In this document: piece after piece, positions 1 through 7,193 of the stretch
Layout of the letters: each line of letters begins with the position of its first letter
Numbering within the stretch: the stretch's first letter is position 1
Translations under genes and position numbers: made by a program
The notes under the pieces: model-generated
The model's input: the letters and a program-made list of their open reading frames with translations, nothing else
What the model was told of the DNA's origin: nothing
Database searches by the model: none
Assembly: GCA_030674185.1 (NCBI GenBank)
Contig: CM060307.1
Location: 57,343,981-57,353,980, forward strand
DNA: 10,000 bases
Direction: 5' to 3'
Origin: Monoplex corrugatus
Taxonomy: Eukaryota; Mollusca; Gastropoda; Littorinimorpha; Ranellidae

Positions 1-150
1 CCAGCTAAACAGTGTTTGAACAAATACTTCTAAGTAAGTTGACAAAACTCCACAGAGAGTGTTAAAACAAACTTCCTTAGTTAGTGTTTGAACAAAGCTC
101 CACAGTGTTTGAACAAAACTCTTTTATCAGATAGTTTTTGAACAAAACTT
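1..150. repeat. degenerate GTTTGAACAAA-type repeat
   Basis: About six diverged copies of a core resembling GTGTTTGAACAAAACTC occur here, with starts near 12, 39, 59, 83, 103 and 132. Several are followed by CACAG. Spacing is irregular (about 20-30 bases), so this is an eroded tandem or satellite-like array rather than a clean minisatellite. It may extend leftwards out of the window. No coding potential is seen. Confidence 0.6.
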
Positions 151-194
151 ATTAAGTTTTCTGCGCTGTGCTATCGTTAAATCTGACGACTTAC

Positions 195-259
195 TCCCTT
201 CTTCCTTCCCCTCCCCTCCTCTCCCCTCCCCTCCTCTCCCCTCCCCTCCCCCTTCCTTA
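195..259. repeat. CCCCT polypyrimidine tract
   Basis: A pure C/T run built on CCCCTCCCCTCCT. The minus strand therefore carries repeated GGGG blocks separated by one to a few bases, and the plus strand matches an i-motif. It is a low-complexity tract, and no adjacent gene supports a regulatory reading. Confidence 0.75.
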
Positions 260-602
260 CCCACAACATGAAACTTTCATCTGGTGATTCTTATATGGAC
301 ATATTCCATTTTCGAAATCACAATATCTACAAATGAATTTTCTAAATTCACATCAAGCAGATTGTTTTCTGACTTGATATGGAAATTGAGAAAGAAATTC
401 TCATAGGCCAAGTCCAAATTCATCACTAGCTAAGCTTCCTCCTGAGTTGACATTGAAGATAACCCCTGGTTGCAAACGAAGCCTCGAAAACAGGCTGAAA
501 GCTGATGGCCTTCCAAATGAGAATTTCTGTATTGGTTTAAAACCAGTAATGCTGTATGTTATGTGTTTGATTCAGCATATAGACGGCAAATGGTAAAGAG
601 AT
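260..602. other. unassigned sequence upstream of LINE relic
   Basis: About 340 bases of ordinary complexity with no open frame worth calling on either strand. Given its position it could be an older, unrecognisable upstream part of the ORF2 relic that follows, but I could not align it to any part of a reverse transcriptase by eye. Confidence 0.3.
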
Positions 603-1162
603 GTCTTCCTTTACAAATGCCTTCTCTGTCATCCCAGGCCTTAGAGAATGACAAACTCCCCCACATGACAAAGACCTTTGAGCAAATCGAAAAACCAGAA
701 GAGTAGTCCTCCAGTGGATCCATATTCACTGTGGGATACCAGAAACGAAATAGTAGATCAGTTAGCATACAGAAGTGCCCGGGAAGACCAACCTGACAAC
801 AATGTCACCTACAGCCAAACGTTTGAGAGAGAGGGGGGGGGGGGGGCATAATCAGATTACTCCTTAAGCAACAAGGAGAAATGGACTACTATCACCTGAC
901 CAGAGATCAGCAAGTGATCCTGATGAGATTCCACACCAACCACAACCGGTTCAACGCCCATATGGATGGCAAGTTTGAAACTGACGCCTTTATCATCGTG
1001 GCCCAACGTCAATAAGACGTAAACACCTGAACATAATACTGCAGTTTTGTCGCCTCTGTCCAGTATGTGTGGAACGACAGGGATATGGCCAACTGCAATA
1101 CTTCGGACTACTTGATCCTCACAGCCAAAAAGAACTGGAAAAAAACCGGCCTGACTGTATAG
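603..1162 (+). pseudogene. non-LTR retrotransposon ORF2 3' end (RNase H) relic
   Basis: When intact, this is the C-terminal RNase H region and tail of a LINE ORF2, which takes part in target-primed reverse transcription. Recognisable blocks appear in order but in different frames. They are TNAFSVI (from 613), QALENDKLPHMTKTFEQ (from 635), RRVVLQWIHIHCGIPE (from 697, the conserved VxLQWxxxHxGIxGN stretch), DYYHLTRDQQVILMRFH then TNHNRF (from 884), a CxxCP-like region near 1020-1065, and a tail ending TGLTV plus a stop at 1160-1162. That ending is typical of this type of ORF2. At least three frame changes and several stops show it is dead. A G14 run at 833-846 interrupts the linker between the RNase H block and the tail. 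The family assignment rests on remembered motif order, not a search. The clade (I/Ingi/Jockey-like) is not settled. Confidence 0.72.
833..846. repeat. poly-G tract (G14)
   Basis: Fourteen consecutive G follow GAGAGAGA inside the decayed ORF2. The run separates the RNase H block from the downstream tail block and is probably a slippage expansion. Confidence 0.85.
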
Positions 1163-1488
1163 ACAGCGCACAAAAGAATTTGGGTTCTGGATTATTCTGA
1201 CTCAGTTTTAGAGGTTTGAATGCATGGTCCTGATCCTAATGATTAGGCAACTGAAATCAGACAAATTCTCAGTTATATGTGAAGAGATCTTGTACTTCCC
1301 AAAGCTGGGCGGACTTCACTGATTTGATTCAGTCTTAATGTCAGTATCTATCTCAGATGATCTGGCTAACGCGGACAACCATGTGTGTGAAGATGGAGAA
1401 AGGAGGTCTATGTGATCCTACACTGACATCCTCGACAAAAAATATGTTAAGATGGGCAAAAAGAAAGTAAGAAGGCCAGTTAAATGCA
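1163..1488. other. unassigned sequence after the LINE relic
   Basis: About 325 bases without a defensible gene. They lie directly after the ORF2 stop and before a minus-strand tRNA-like piece. They could be the 3' untranslated part of the LINE, or the body of the neighbouring minus-strand SINE-like element. No poly-A or simple tail marks either boundary. Confidence 0.3.
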
Positions 1489-1560
1489 GAGCATCCTAGG
1501 TTCGAACTCAAAGCCACTGAAATGTGAATCTGATGCTAAACCAGCTGAGCTACTTAGGGC
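1489..1560 (-). repeat. tRNA-derived SINE head or tRNA pseudogene
   Basis: Read on the minus strand, this begins GCCCTAAG, then TAGCTCAGCTGG (plus positions 1541-1552), a near-perfect A box. About 40 bases later comes GAGTTCGAACC (plus 1499-1509), a near-perfect B box. The spacing matches a tRNA of about 72 nt. The acceptor ends do not pair and the anticodon stem is poor, so it is not a working tRNA. It is best read as the pol III promoter head of an old SINE, or a tRNA pseudogene. Any SINE body would lie at lower coordinates. Confidence 0.6.
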
Positions 1561-1745
1561 CGATGAAGTCGGATGGACTTCCTCCCACTGGACAAAGCAA
1601 CAGGAAAGTGTCAGTCTTTTTCTCCTATTTTTTGTATTTGGTGTTTGTTCGTTTGTCTTCTTACATTTACGCTTGACAAAGGCCAGTTGGCCGAAATTTT
1701 TCGCCTGTCTTGTCTGGTTGTATTAAATACGCGTTTGATTCTATT
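1561..1745 (+). repeat. retroelement terminal sequence with GGCC hairpin
   Basis: A T-rich stretch (1615-1670) leads to GCTTGACAAA, then a perfect GGCC-AGTT-GGCC hairpin (1681-1692) followed by GAAA (1693-1696). Hairpins of this form followed by GAAA are common in the terminal regions of animal retroelements, and the same layout recurs at 8082-8104. Two overlapping short open frames cross it, but the T-rich composition and lack of domains argue against a protein. I cannot name the family. Confidence 0.4.
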
Positions 1746-2181
1746 TTTGTTTTTTCTGGTAATGAGTGTGAGCTGGACATGTTTTCAAAATAAATGCAAC
1801 AAATGCCTAACTGTTCTTAAATGAAATCGCTTGTAATATGGTTTGACCGTCCTGACATCAACAGCTAATGTGTCATTTCATACATATTATCGATTTAACC
1901 TGTCTTAATTTGTACTTCTTATCGAACTTAATCACGCACACAGGCCACATGTGTCCAAACATGACGAAATTCTCAGATCAATATCTGATTCTTTCTTAGC
2001 TTTGTACAGCATAGGTAGACTAATGTAGTCGGGGCCTGTGCCATCATACGTAGAACCCCGTATCAGGTTGTTCCTGAAAAATAGATTAGGACAAGCCTTG
2101 TGTTGAAACCGTCAATGAATATGTATCTATAGACATGTTGCAAGCCTATTACTGAACGGAAAACATGTCCCACTTATTATC

Positions 2182-2184
<3 letters not shown>
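1746..2184. other. unassigned AT-rich spacer
   Basis: About 440 bases with no gene, repeat or tRNA-like signal that I can support. An AATAAA occurs near 1790 but has no gene upstream of it. Confidence 0.5.
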
Positions 2185-2270
<86 letters not shown>

Positions 2271-2308
2271 CATTCCTCCCTCTCTCTTTCTTTCTCTCTC
2301 TCTCTCTT
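2185..2308. repeat. CT microsatellite
   Basis: An almost perfect CT array runs to about 2266. It continues as an impure C/T tract with CCCTC and TTTC interruptions to 2308. The complementary strand is pure purine (GA). Confidence 0.95.
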
Positions 2309-2480
2309 GAGTTCACTGTGATTAAGAGCAGAACGTCACTTTAAACAAGAACAGTTTCAATGTCTTAGATATGTCGTCTATACTAGTCAATGTTTGTTGT
2401 TCTGTTTCGATTCTTATGCCCTTTGTTTATGATTTGTTATATCACGTGAACCCTTTTTAAATAGTTATACAAGCCGAGGG

Positions 2481-2483
<3 letters not shown>
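2309..2483. other. spacer between CT arrays
   Basis: About 175 bases of AT-rich sequence separating two CT arrays. If the minus-strand reverse transcriptase relic at 2611-2870 once continued, its next part would lie here, but no matching residues were recognised. Confidence 0.3.
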
Positions 2484-2540
<57 letters not shown>

Positions 2541-2610
2541 CTCTTCTCTCTCTCTTTCTCTTTCTCTTTCTCTCTCTCTTTCCTCTCTCTCTCTTTCTCT
2601 CTCTCTCTCT
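2484..2610. repeat. CT microsatellite, impure
   Basis: A C/T-only tract of about 127 bases: a clean CT array, then CTTT and CCT variants. It stops abruptly at 2610 against the reverse transcriptase relic. A minus-strand open frame of RE repeats through it is a translation of the array. Confidence 0.95.
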
Positions 2611-2870
2611 AAAATATTTGCATGATCCTTCGATAGATATTTGTGTGGTAGGTTAATAGTGCAGTATCTTTCTGTCATTGCTCGGCTGTAAAATAGGGCG
2701 AAAAGAACACACCTCTGGTACAAAACCTCAGCTTGCTGTTGGTACTGTTCTGGACCAGCCACACGTTGTTCAACATCCTCAAGATGTTTCTGGTTTTGCT
2801 GAGACGACTCGTGATGGCAACGCCTGCTCCTCCATCGTGTCTGACAGTGTTGCCAAACTAGGTGTATTTA
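2611..2870 (-). pseudogene. non-LTR reverse transcriptase C-terminal relic
   Basis: When intact, this segment follows the polymerase palm in a LINE ORF2 and belongs to the thumb region. Read on the minus strand, blocks run in the right order. A degraded YLGS-like block (about 2849-2866) is followed by VRHDGGAG (near 2845-2820) and TSRLSKTRNILRMLNNVW (about 2810-2760). After a frame change near 2727 come LYQRCVLFALFYSRAMTER and later LPHKYL. These resemble the common invertebrate LINE pattern RLSKAR..F..LNNVW, then LYQSCVLS.LLYG and MTE. The LINE glycine, Cys-Trp and other positions have changed, and no single frame covers the domain. Homology runs up to the edge of the CT array at 2610. A plus-strand open frame overlapping this (2699-2881) is its shadow. 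Recognition is by motif memory. Confidence 0.68.
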
Positions 2871-3136
2871 TCACTTGGTGAGGGAGACATCTTCAAACTC
2901 AGTGCGTCAACCCAGTCCGGCCAGTAAGAATATACAAATGTACTACTGTCAGAGCGTGCTGTGTGTAGAAAGGGAGGGCAGGGGGTGAAGGGTAAAGGGA
3001 AAGGAATCCGACTGATCAACTCTTGTTTTATCTTGTATTGTTATTTCTTTCTTTTGACATTGTTACCGTGTGAAATTCGGGTTGTTCTTCCCTGTAGAGA
3101 ACATATCGCCACCTCGCATCGCCATTGTTTTCTCCA
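2871..3136. other. unassigned spacer
   Basis: About 265 bases without a supported gene. The first part may be the next upstream part of the minus-strand reverse transcriptase relic, but no motif was recognised. A purine-rich GGGAGGGCAGGGGGTG stretch lies at about 2970-2990. Confidence 0.3.
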
Positions 3137-3487
3137 GTGTGTGTGTATGTGTGTGTGTGTTGTGTGTGTGTTTGTGTGTGTGTGTTGTGTGTGTGTGTTT
3201 GTGTGTGTTGTTCTGTGTGTGTGTGGTGTTGTTGTGTGTTGTTTGTGTGTGTGTGTGTGGTGGGTGGTGTGATGTTAGTGTGGTCGTGTGTGTGTTGTGT
3301 GTGTGTTGTGTGTTGTTGTTGTGTGTTTGTGTGTTGTGTGTGTGTGTGTGTGTGTGTGTTGTTGTGTGTGTGTGTTGTGTGTGTTGTGTGTGGGGTGTGT
3401 GGTGTTGTGTGTGTGTTGTGTGTTGTGTGTGTGTGTTGTGTGTGTGTTGTGTGTGTGTGTTGTGTGTGTGTTGTGTGTGTGTGTGTG

Positions 3488-3524
<37 letters not shown>

Positions 3525-3569
3525 GTGTGTTGTGTGTGTGTGGGTGGTTGTGTGTGATGTGTGTGTGTG

Positions 3570-3602
<33 letters not shown>

Positions 3603-3748
3603 GGGGGGGTATGTGTGTGTGTGTGTGTGTTTGTGTGATGTGTGTGATCTGTGTGATGTGTGTGATGTGTGTGTGTGTGTGTGTGTTTGATGTGTGTGTG
3701 TTGTGTAGCTGTGTTAGGAATGTTGTGGTGTGTGTGTGTGTGTGTTGT
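3137..3748. repeat. TG microsatellite with TTG and TGATG variants
   Basis: About 610 bases of TG dinucleotides interrupted by frequent extra T (TGTGTGTTG) or G, and near 3635-3670 by TGATG steps. All long Cys-Val reading frames here are translations of the array. A G10 run lies at 3600-3609. TG arrays of this length can adopt left-handed DNA. Confidence 0.97.
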
Positions 3749-3828
3749 ACATAATTTTAGACTGTCGTGGTGTAGTGCTTATGGTTCTTCAACTGGTACG
3801 AGTTTGTATTGTGTGTAAGTAGCTCTTC
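3749..3828 (+). repeat. tRNA-like snippet between TG arrays
   Basis: The stretch GTACATAATTTTAG, then GTGGTGTAGTGCTTA and CAACTGGTACGAG resembles the longer piece at 3977-4090 (GTACAGAATTTTAG, GTGTTAGTGGTTA, CAACTGGACTACG). It carries only a weak A-box-like motif. It is probably a diverged duplicate of that piece, with no function inferred. Confidence 0.35.
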
Positions 3829-3975
3829 GTGGTGTGCGGGGATGTGTGTGTGTTGTGTGTGTGTGCGTGGTGGTGTGGTGTGGTGTGGTGTGTGTGTGTG
3901 TGTGTGTGGTGTGTGTGTGTGTGTGGTGGTGTGGTGTGGTGTGTGTGGTGTTGTGTGTGTGTGTGTGTGTTTGTT
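3829..3975. repeat. TG/GTGGTG microsatellite
   Basis: A second TG array containing runs of the 5-base step GTGGT near 3868-3892 and again near 3925-3955. Confidence 0.93.
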
Positions 3976-3976
3976 T

Positions 3977-4090
3977 ATGCTGTACAGAATTTTAGTAGAA
4001 ACGACACCTTTGCTGCCGTGGGCGTGTGTTAGTGGTTAGCCTCAACTGGACTACGTTTTCTGTAAGACTTGCACTCATACCACCCTCAAA
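3977..4090 (+). repeat. degenerate tRNA-like (SINE-type) sequence
   Basis: GTACAGAATTTTAG is followed by CGTGTGTTAGTGGTTAGCC (A-box-like, about 4024-4042), then CAACTGGACTACG and a weak B-box position (GACTTGCACTCATACC, about 4067-4082). The arrangement matches a tRNA-derived SINE head, but the B box is badly decayed. The TG arrays on both sides may have grown at its borders. Confidence 0.4.
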
Positions 4091-4103
4091 GTGTAGTGAG
4101 GAA

Positions 4104-4111
4104 GTGTGTGT

Positions 4112-4170
<59 letters not shown>

Positions 4171-4220
4171 GTGTGTGTGTGTGTGTCGTGTGTGTGTGTG
4201 TGTGTGCGCGCGCGTGCGTG
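4104..4220. repeat. TG microsatellite ending in CG steps
   Basis: A TG array ending in an alternating CGCGCGCG stretch (about 4206-4214). The alternating purine-pyrimidine tract is long and favours Z-DNA. Confidence 0.95.
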
Positions 4221-4264
4221 TAGAAAGTGGGTGGGTGTGAGAGAGAGAGCATAGAAAAATACCT

Positions 4265-4412
4265 GTAAAATCGAATATTACCGTCGATTTTTCTTACCGC
4301 TCAGTCATGAGATGCCTTTAACAATGGAACCACCTTTCGGCTATCGAACCCTTGAGTTTTCGGTGCTTCTCGACCCCTAAGCAGTTGAGCTTAACCATGA
4401 GGCCACCTTCGG
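4265..4412 (-). repeat. tRNA-derived SINE-like element
   Basis: On the minus strand, GGTGGCCTCATGGTTAAGC (A-box-like, plus 4389-4407) is followed by GGGTTCGATAGCC (B box, plus 4341-4353) at tRNA-like spacing. A body of about 50 bases then leads to an AT-rich hairpin near the far end. The B box is good and the A box is divergent. No clear target-site duplication was found, so the ends are approximate. Confidence 0.5.
4267..4291. repeat. 8-bp perfect inverted repeat
   Basis: AAAATCGA and TCGATTTT flank a 9-base spacer, making a small stem-loop in the distal part of the SINE-like element. It looks like a structured 3' end rather than a bacterial terminator. Confidence 0.7.
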
Positions 4413-5243
4413 GCAAATTTACCGACCAAATGTTAGCTTACAATCGAGTCTTGACGCTGAAGTCTCAACTCACCATCCAAAAAAAAAAACTGTGTGCTTT
4501 GCGGGGGCAGCATTTGGAGAATGCAAGGGGGGATCCAGTTCACACTCTTTTCAGCTGACCACGCGGGTCCTCCCTAGACTCAAAACATCGATGAAAGTTG
4601 AATCGTTTACCGCGGGATTCGCTGTGCTCGGCAAGTTCCATATCTGCTCCTCCGAACCTGAAAGCGATCAGCTGCCATGCCAGATTCTTTCAGTCTGTGC
4701 AAAACTAGGTGCTGACAAAAGCCTGGAAATGCAAGTCTGGAGGAGAAAAGGAAGCAGAAAACCCATAAAACAGTAAGCTGACTCTACCAGAATGACTGGA
4801 AAATCAGGACCACTAGTCGGGTACTATTCTCTATGACCAAGACGGGTGTTGAAACAAGCCGTAGTTTATGTTGGGGGCTAGGACTGATCTCCAGGTTTCG
4901 GACCTTGAGCTGAGCCCGTAGAAGGAAAGTTTATTAAAACTTAACTGCCAAAGTTTATAACTGATTCACATAAGCAGAATGCAGAACGTAAACAAGACAG
5001 TCTAGCCATCCTAACGATCTCACTTTTCCTATTTAAAAAAAAACAACATCTGTTACAGAAAATCCTGATTTTGTACTTTTTAAAGTCATTTTGGTCTCGA
5101 AGAAGCTTCGGTTGATACAAAACTTAACGAAAAGTTAGGGCAATGTTAGGCTACCAGAACAGAAAAAAAATTTTTATAAATAGTGTTACATTCCGGAAAT
5201 GCGCTCCTTACGCGCTTTCTCAAAAAGTGCTGATCTTTGGTAC
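4413..5243. other. unassigned sequence with one open frame
   Basis: About 830 bases with no recognised element. The most open stretch is plus-strand 4492-4776 (94 codons, ending GSRKPIKQ), which has no signal peptide, membrane segment or domain that I recognise. The minus strand also has open blocks over 4560-4690, so the frame choice is uncertain. An A10 run lies near 4480, an A9 run near 5034 and an A8 run near 5163. It could hold an old element or a host exon, but I cannot show either. Confidence 0.25.
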
Positions 5244-5490
5244 TTGTTTGTTTGTTTGTATGTATGTATGTATGTATGTATTATGTATGTATGTATGTAT
5301 GTATGTATGTATGTATGTATGTATGTATGTATGTACTGTATTGTATGTATGTACGTACGTACGTACGTACGAACGAATGTATGCAATACACGCACGCACG
5401 CACGTACGTACGTACGTATGTATGTATGTACGTACGTACGTACGTATGTGTGTGTATGTGTCTGTGTCTGTAAGTGTGTGTATGTTGCCT
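5244..5490. repeat. GTAT/GTAC tetranucleotide array
   Basis: TTTG steps pass into a long TATG array (to about 5350), then ACGT-rich GTAC steps (5350-5370), a CGCA block (5390-5403), GTAC and GTAT again, and finally TG-rich variants. GTAC steps are self-complementary, so both strands show Tyr-Val or Thr-His repeat frames. None is a gene. Confidence 0.95.
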
Positions 5491-5660
5491 TGACCTTGGA
5501 GCTAGCTTTAACTTCCAAACATATGCTTTCGTAACGCCCTTAGAGTCCACAACTATTTAAAAATTGATAATATCCCACCCACGGAGAGCCGAGAAATTGC
5601 TGTTTACACATTTCTTTTACGGACACATTTCCTCTCTGGTTGATATGAAACAATATCTAA
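5491..5660. other. unassigned spacer
   Basis: About 170 bases of unremarkable sequence between two microsatellites. No gene or element is recognised. Confidence 0.4.
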
Positions 5661-5998
5661 TAAAAAGAAGAAGAAGAACGAAGAAGAAGAAGAAGAAAAA
5701 GAACAACAACAACAACAAGAGGAAGAAGAAGAAGAGAGATGAAGAAGAAGAAGAAGGAAACAAAGAAGAAGAAGAAAAAGAAGAAGAAAAAAAAGAAAGA
5801 AAGGAAGGAAGAAGAAAGAAAAAGGAGAAAAGAAGAAGAAACAAAAGAAGACAAAGAAGAAGGAAAATAAAATCAAAATAAGAAGAAGGAGGAGGAGGAG
5901 AAGAAGAAGAAGATGAAGAAGATGAAGAAGAAAAGAAGAAGAAGAAGAAGAAGAAGAAGAAGAGAAGAAGAAGAAGAAGATGAAGAAGAAGAAGAAGA
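5661..5998. repeat. GAA/AAG trinucleotide array
   Basis: A nearly uninterrupted purine tract of about 340 bases, mainly AAG with CAA, GGA, GATGAAG and poly-A variants. The last 120 bases are the purest. Lys/Glu frames on one strand and Phe/Ser/Leu frames on the other are translations of the array. GAA tracts of this length can form triplex DNA. Confidence 0.96.
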
Positions 5999-6238
5999 CG
6001 ACCGAAATATTACTTAGCGGGACATGCCAAAAGAAGGTCTGTATTGACTGAGCTGTAATTAAAATGTTTACGTGTGAGATGAATGCAAATCCATAATACC
6101 TTTCTGGACAGCGCGTGGCAAGCAGGTAGCTCGTGACTCACATTCTAGGTCGAACACTTGGTAAAAGGTAAAGATTGTCCCAAAGCCCTCAGGTTGCAAG
6201 GGGAGTGAACGTGGTAGAAGAGATCTTAACGTTTCCTT
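5999..6238. other. unassigned spacer
   Basis: About 240 bases with no supported feature. A faint tRNA-like impression near 6115-6155 (GTGGCAAGCAGG then AGGTCGAACAC) was judged too weak to call. Confidence 0.35.
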
Positions 6239-6325
6239 GGGCCAGCATCATAATAACAATGGCCCAGCATCATAATAACAATGGCCAGCATCATAATAAC
6301 AATGGCCCAGCAACACAAAAACAAT
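6239..6325. repeat. 22-bp tandem repeat, four copies
   Basis: Four units start at 6239, 6261, 6283 and 6304. Each begins GGCCCAGCATC or a close variant and ends ATAACAAT. Three are 22 bases, and the third is 21 through loss of a C. The fourth is the most diverged (GGCCCAGCAACAC). Confidence 0.93.
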
Positions 6326-6375
6326 GCCCGTCTTCTTTGTCAAACTCTAAGCATGCCCTATGAAAATGACCATAA

Positions 6376-6690
6376 GTAGTAGGGAGAGGTAGGGGTGGGG
6401 GTGAAAATGTTCACATCGCAGTTTGGAGTTTGCGCAAGGGGGATTCACCGCCCTCGGACAATTCCATAGATACTCCACCCAAATCTGCCAACAATTATGT
6501 GGTAAACGCCTTAAGCCTGCGCAAATCCCTATCCGCTGACAAGGGTTTAGTGAAACACAAAGCTGACGGCACCAGAATGACGGAAGCATTGCGATGTGCA
6601 GCAAGCATGCCAGGTTTTATTGTGCGAACTGGAACTGAACTTGGGACATCAGACTCCCACTCCACAGTTCAATCAAAGGAATCAACCACC
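6376..6690 (+). other. open frame running into the minisatellite
   Basis: One plus frame is open from just after a stop at 6373-6375 into the 30-bp repeat, ending at 6960. It has no ATG before the non-repeat part, so if real it would be an internal exon piece. The non-repeat residues (for example ALSLRKSLSADKG and MTEALRCAASMPGF) match no domain I know. The minus strand is also open over 6347-6604. No splice sites or codon bias settle it. It is more likely chance openness in low-stop sequence. Confidence 0.15.
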
Positions 6691-7115
6691 ATCATCATCA
6701 CAGGATCTTATACAGTCAGTAACATTATCACAGGATCTTATACAGTCAGTAACATCATCACAGGATCTTATACAGTCAGTAACATCATCACAGGATCTTA
6801 TACAGTCTGTAACATCATCACTGGATCTTATACAGTCTGTAACATCATCACAGGATCTTATACAGTCAGTAACATCATCACAGGATCTTATACAATCTGT
6901 AACATCATCACAGAATCTTATACAGTCTGTAACATCATCACTGGATTTTATACAGTCTAACATCATCACTGGATACAGTCTGTAACATCATCACAGGATC
7001 TTATACAGTCTGTAATATCATCACAGGATCTTATACAGTCTGTAACATCATCACAGGATCTTATACACTCTGTAACATCATCACAGGATCTTGTACAGTC
7101 TGTAACATCATCACT
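6691..7115. repeat. 30-bp minisatellite, about 14 copies
   Basis: Units begin AACATCATCA and end TACAGTCAGT or TACAGTCTGT. Full-length units start at 6691, 6721 and every 30 bases to 6931, where one is 28 bases, followed by one of 25 (6959-6983). Regular 30-base units resume at 6984, 7014, 7044 and 7074, and a 12-base partial ends the array. The CAGT form occurs at 6691, 6721, 6751 and 6841; the others carry CTGT. CTGGAT replaces CAGGAT at 6811, 6931, 6959 and 7104. Thirty bases is ten codons, so two plus frames and one minus frame run open through the regular part. Confidence 0.96.
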
Positions 7116-7133
7116 GGCAGATTTGGGAGTTGT

Positions 7134-7150
7134 GGAGGGGGAGGGGGGGG
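7134..7150. repeat. G-rich tract
   Basis: Three runs of G separated by single A (two, five and eight G), just after the minisatellite. It may form a quadruplex. It may simply be low-complexity sequence. Confidence 0.7.
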
Positions 7151-7193
7151 ACATTGGAAACAGTCGGAGCGTGATCAATCCCTCTGGAACATG

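Noticed and set aside
1785..1800. AATAAA polyadenylation signal
   Set aside because: No gene or transcript-like structure lies upstream. The hexamer is frequent by chance in AT-rich sequence.
2678..2881. Plus-strand 67-codon exon ending GVFITW
   Set aside because: The minus strand of the same bases carries ordered reverse transcriptase motifs, so the plus frame is its shadow.
3070..3754. Cys/Val-rich open frames over 200 codons
   Set aside because: They are translations of TG dinucleotides in several frames at once. Openness here comes from composition and carries no information about a gene.
4267..4291. Rho-independent terminator
   Set aside because: The window is clearly eukaryotic and the stem is AT-rich with no gene upstream; it fits a SINE 3' structure better.
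5564..5881. Lys/Glu-rich protein frame on the plus strand
   Set aside because: It is the GAA array in translation; the matching Phe/Ser/Leu frames on the other strand are equally open.
6110..6160. tRNA-like element in the spacer after the GAA array
   Set aside because: Only fragments of A- and B-box similarity with poor spacing and no stems.
5661..7115. CRISPR-like array from regular repeats
   Set aside because: The 30-bp and 22-bp repeats are head-to-tail with no unique spacers, and the context is animal DNA.
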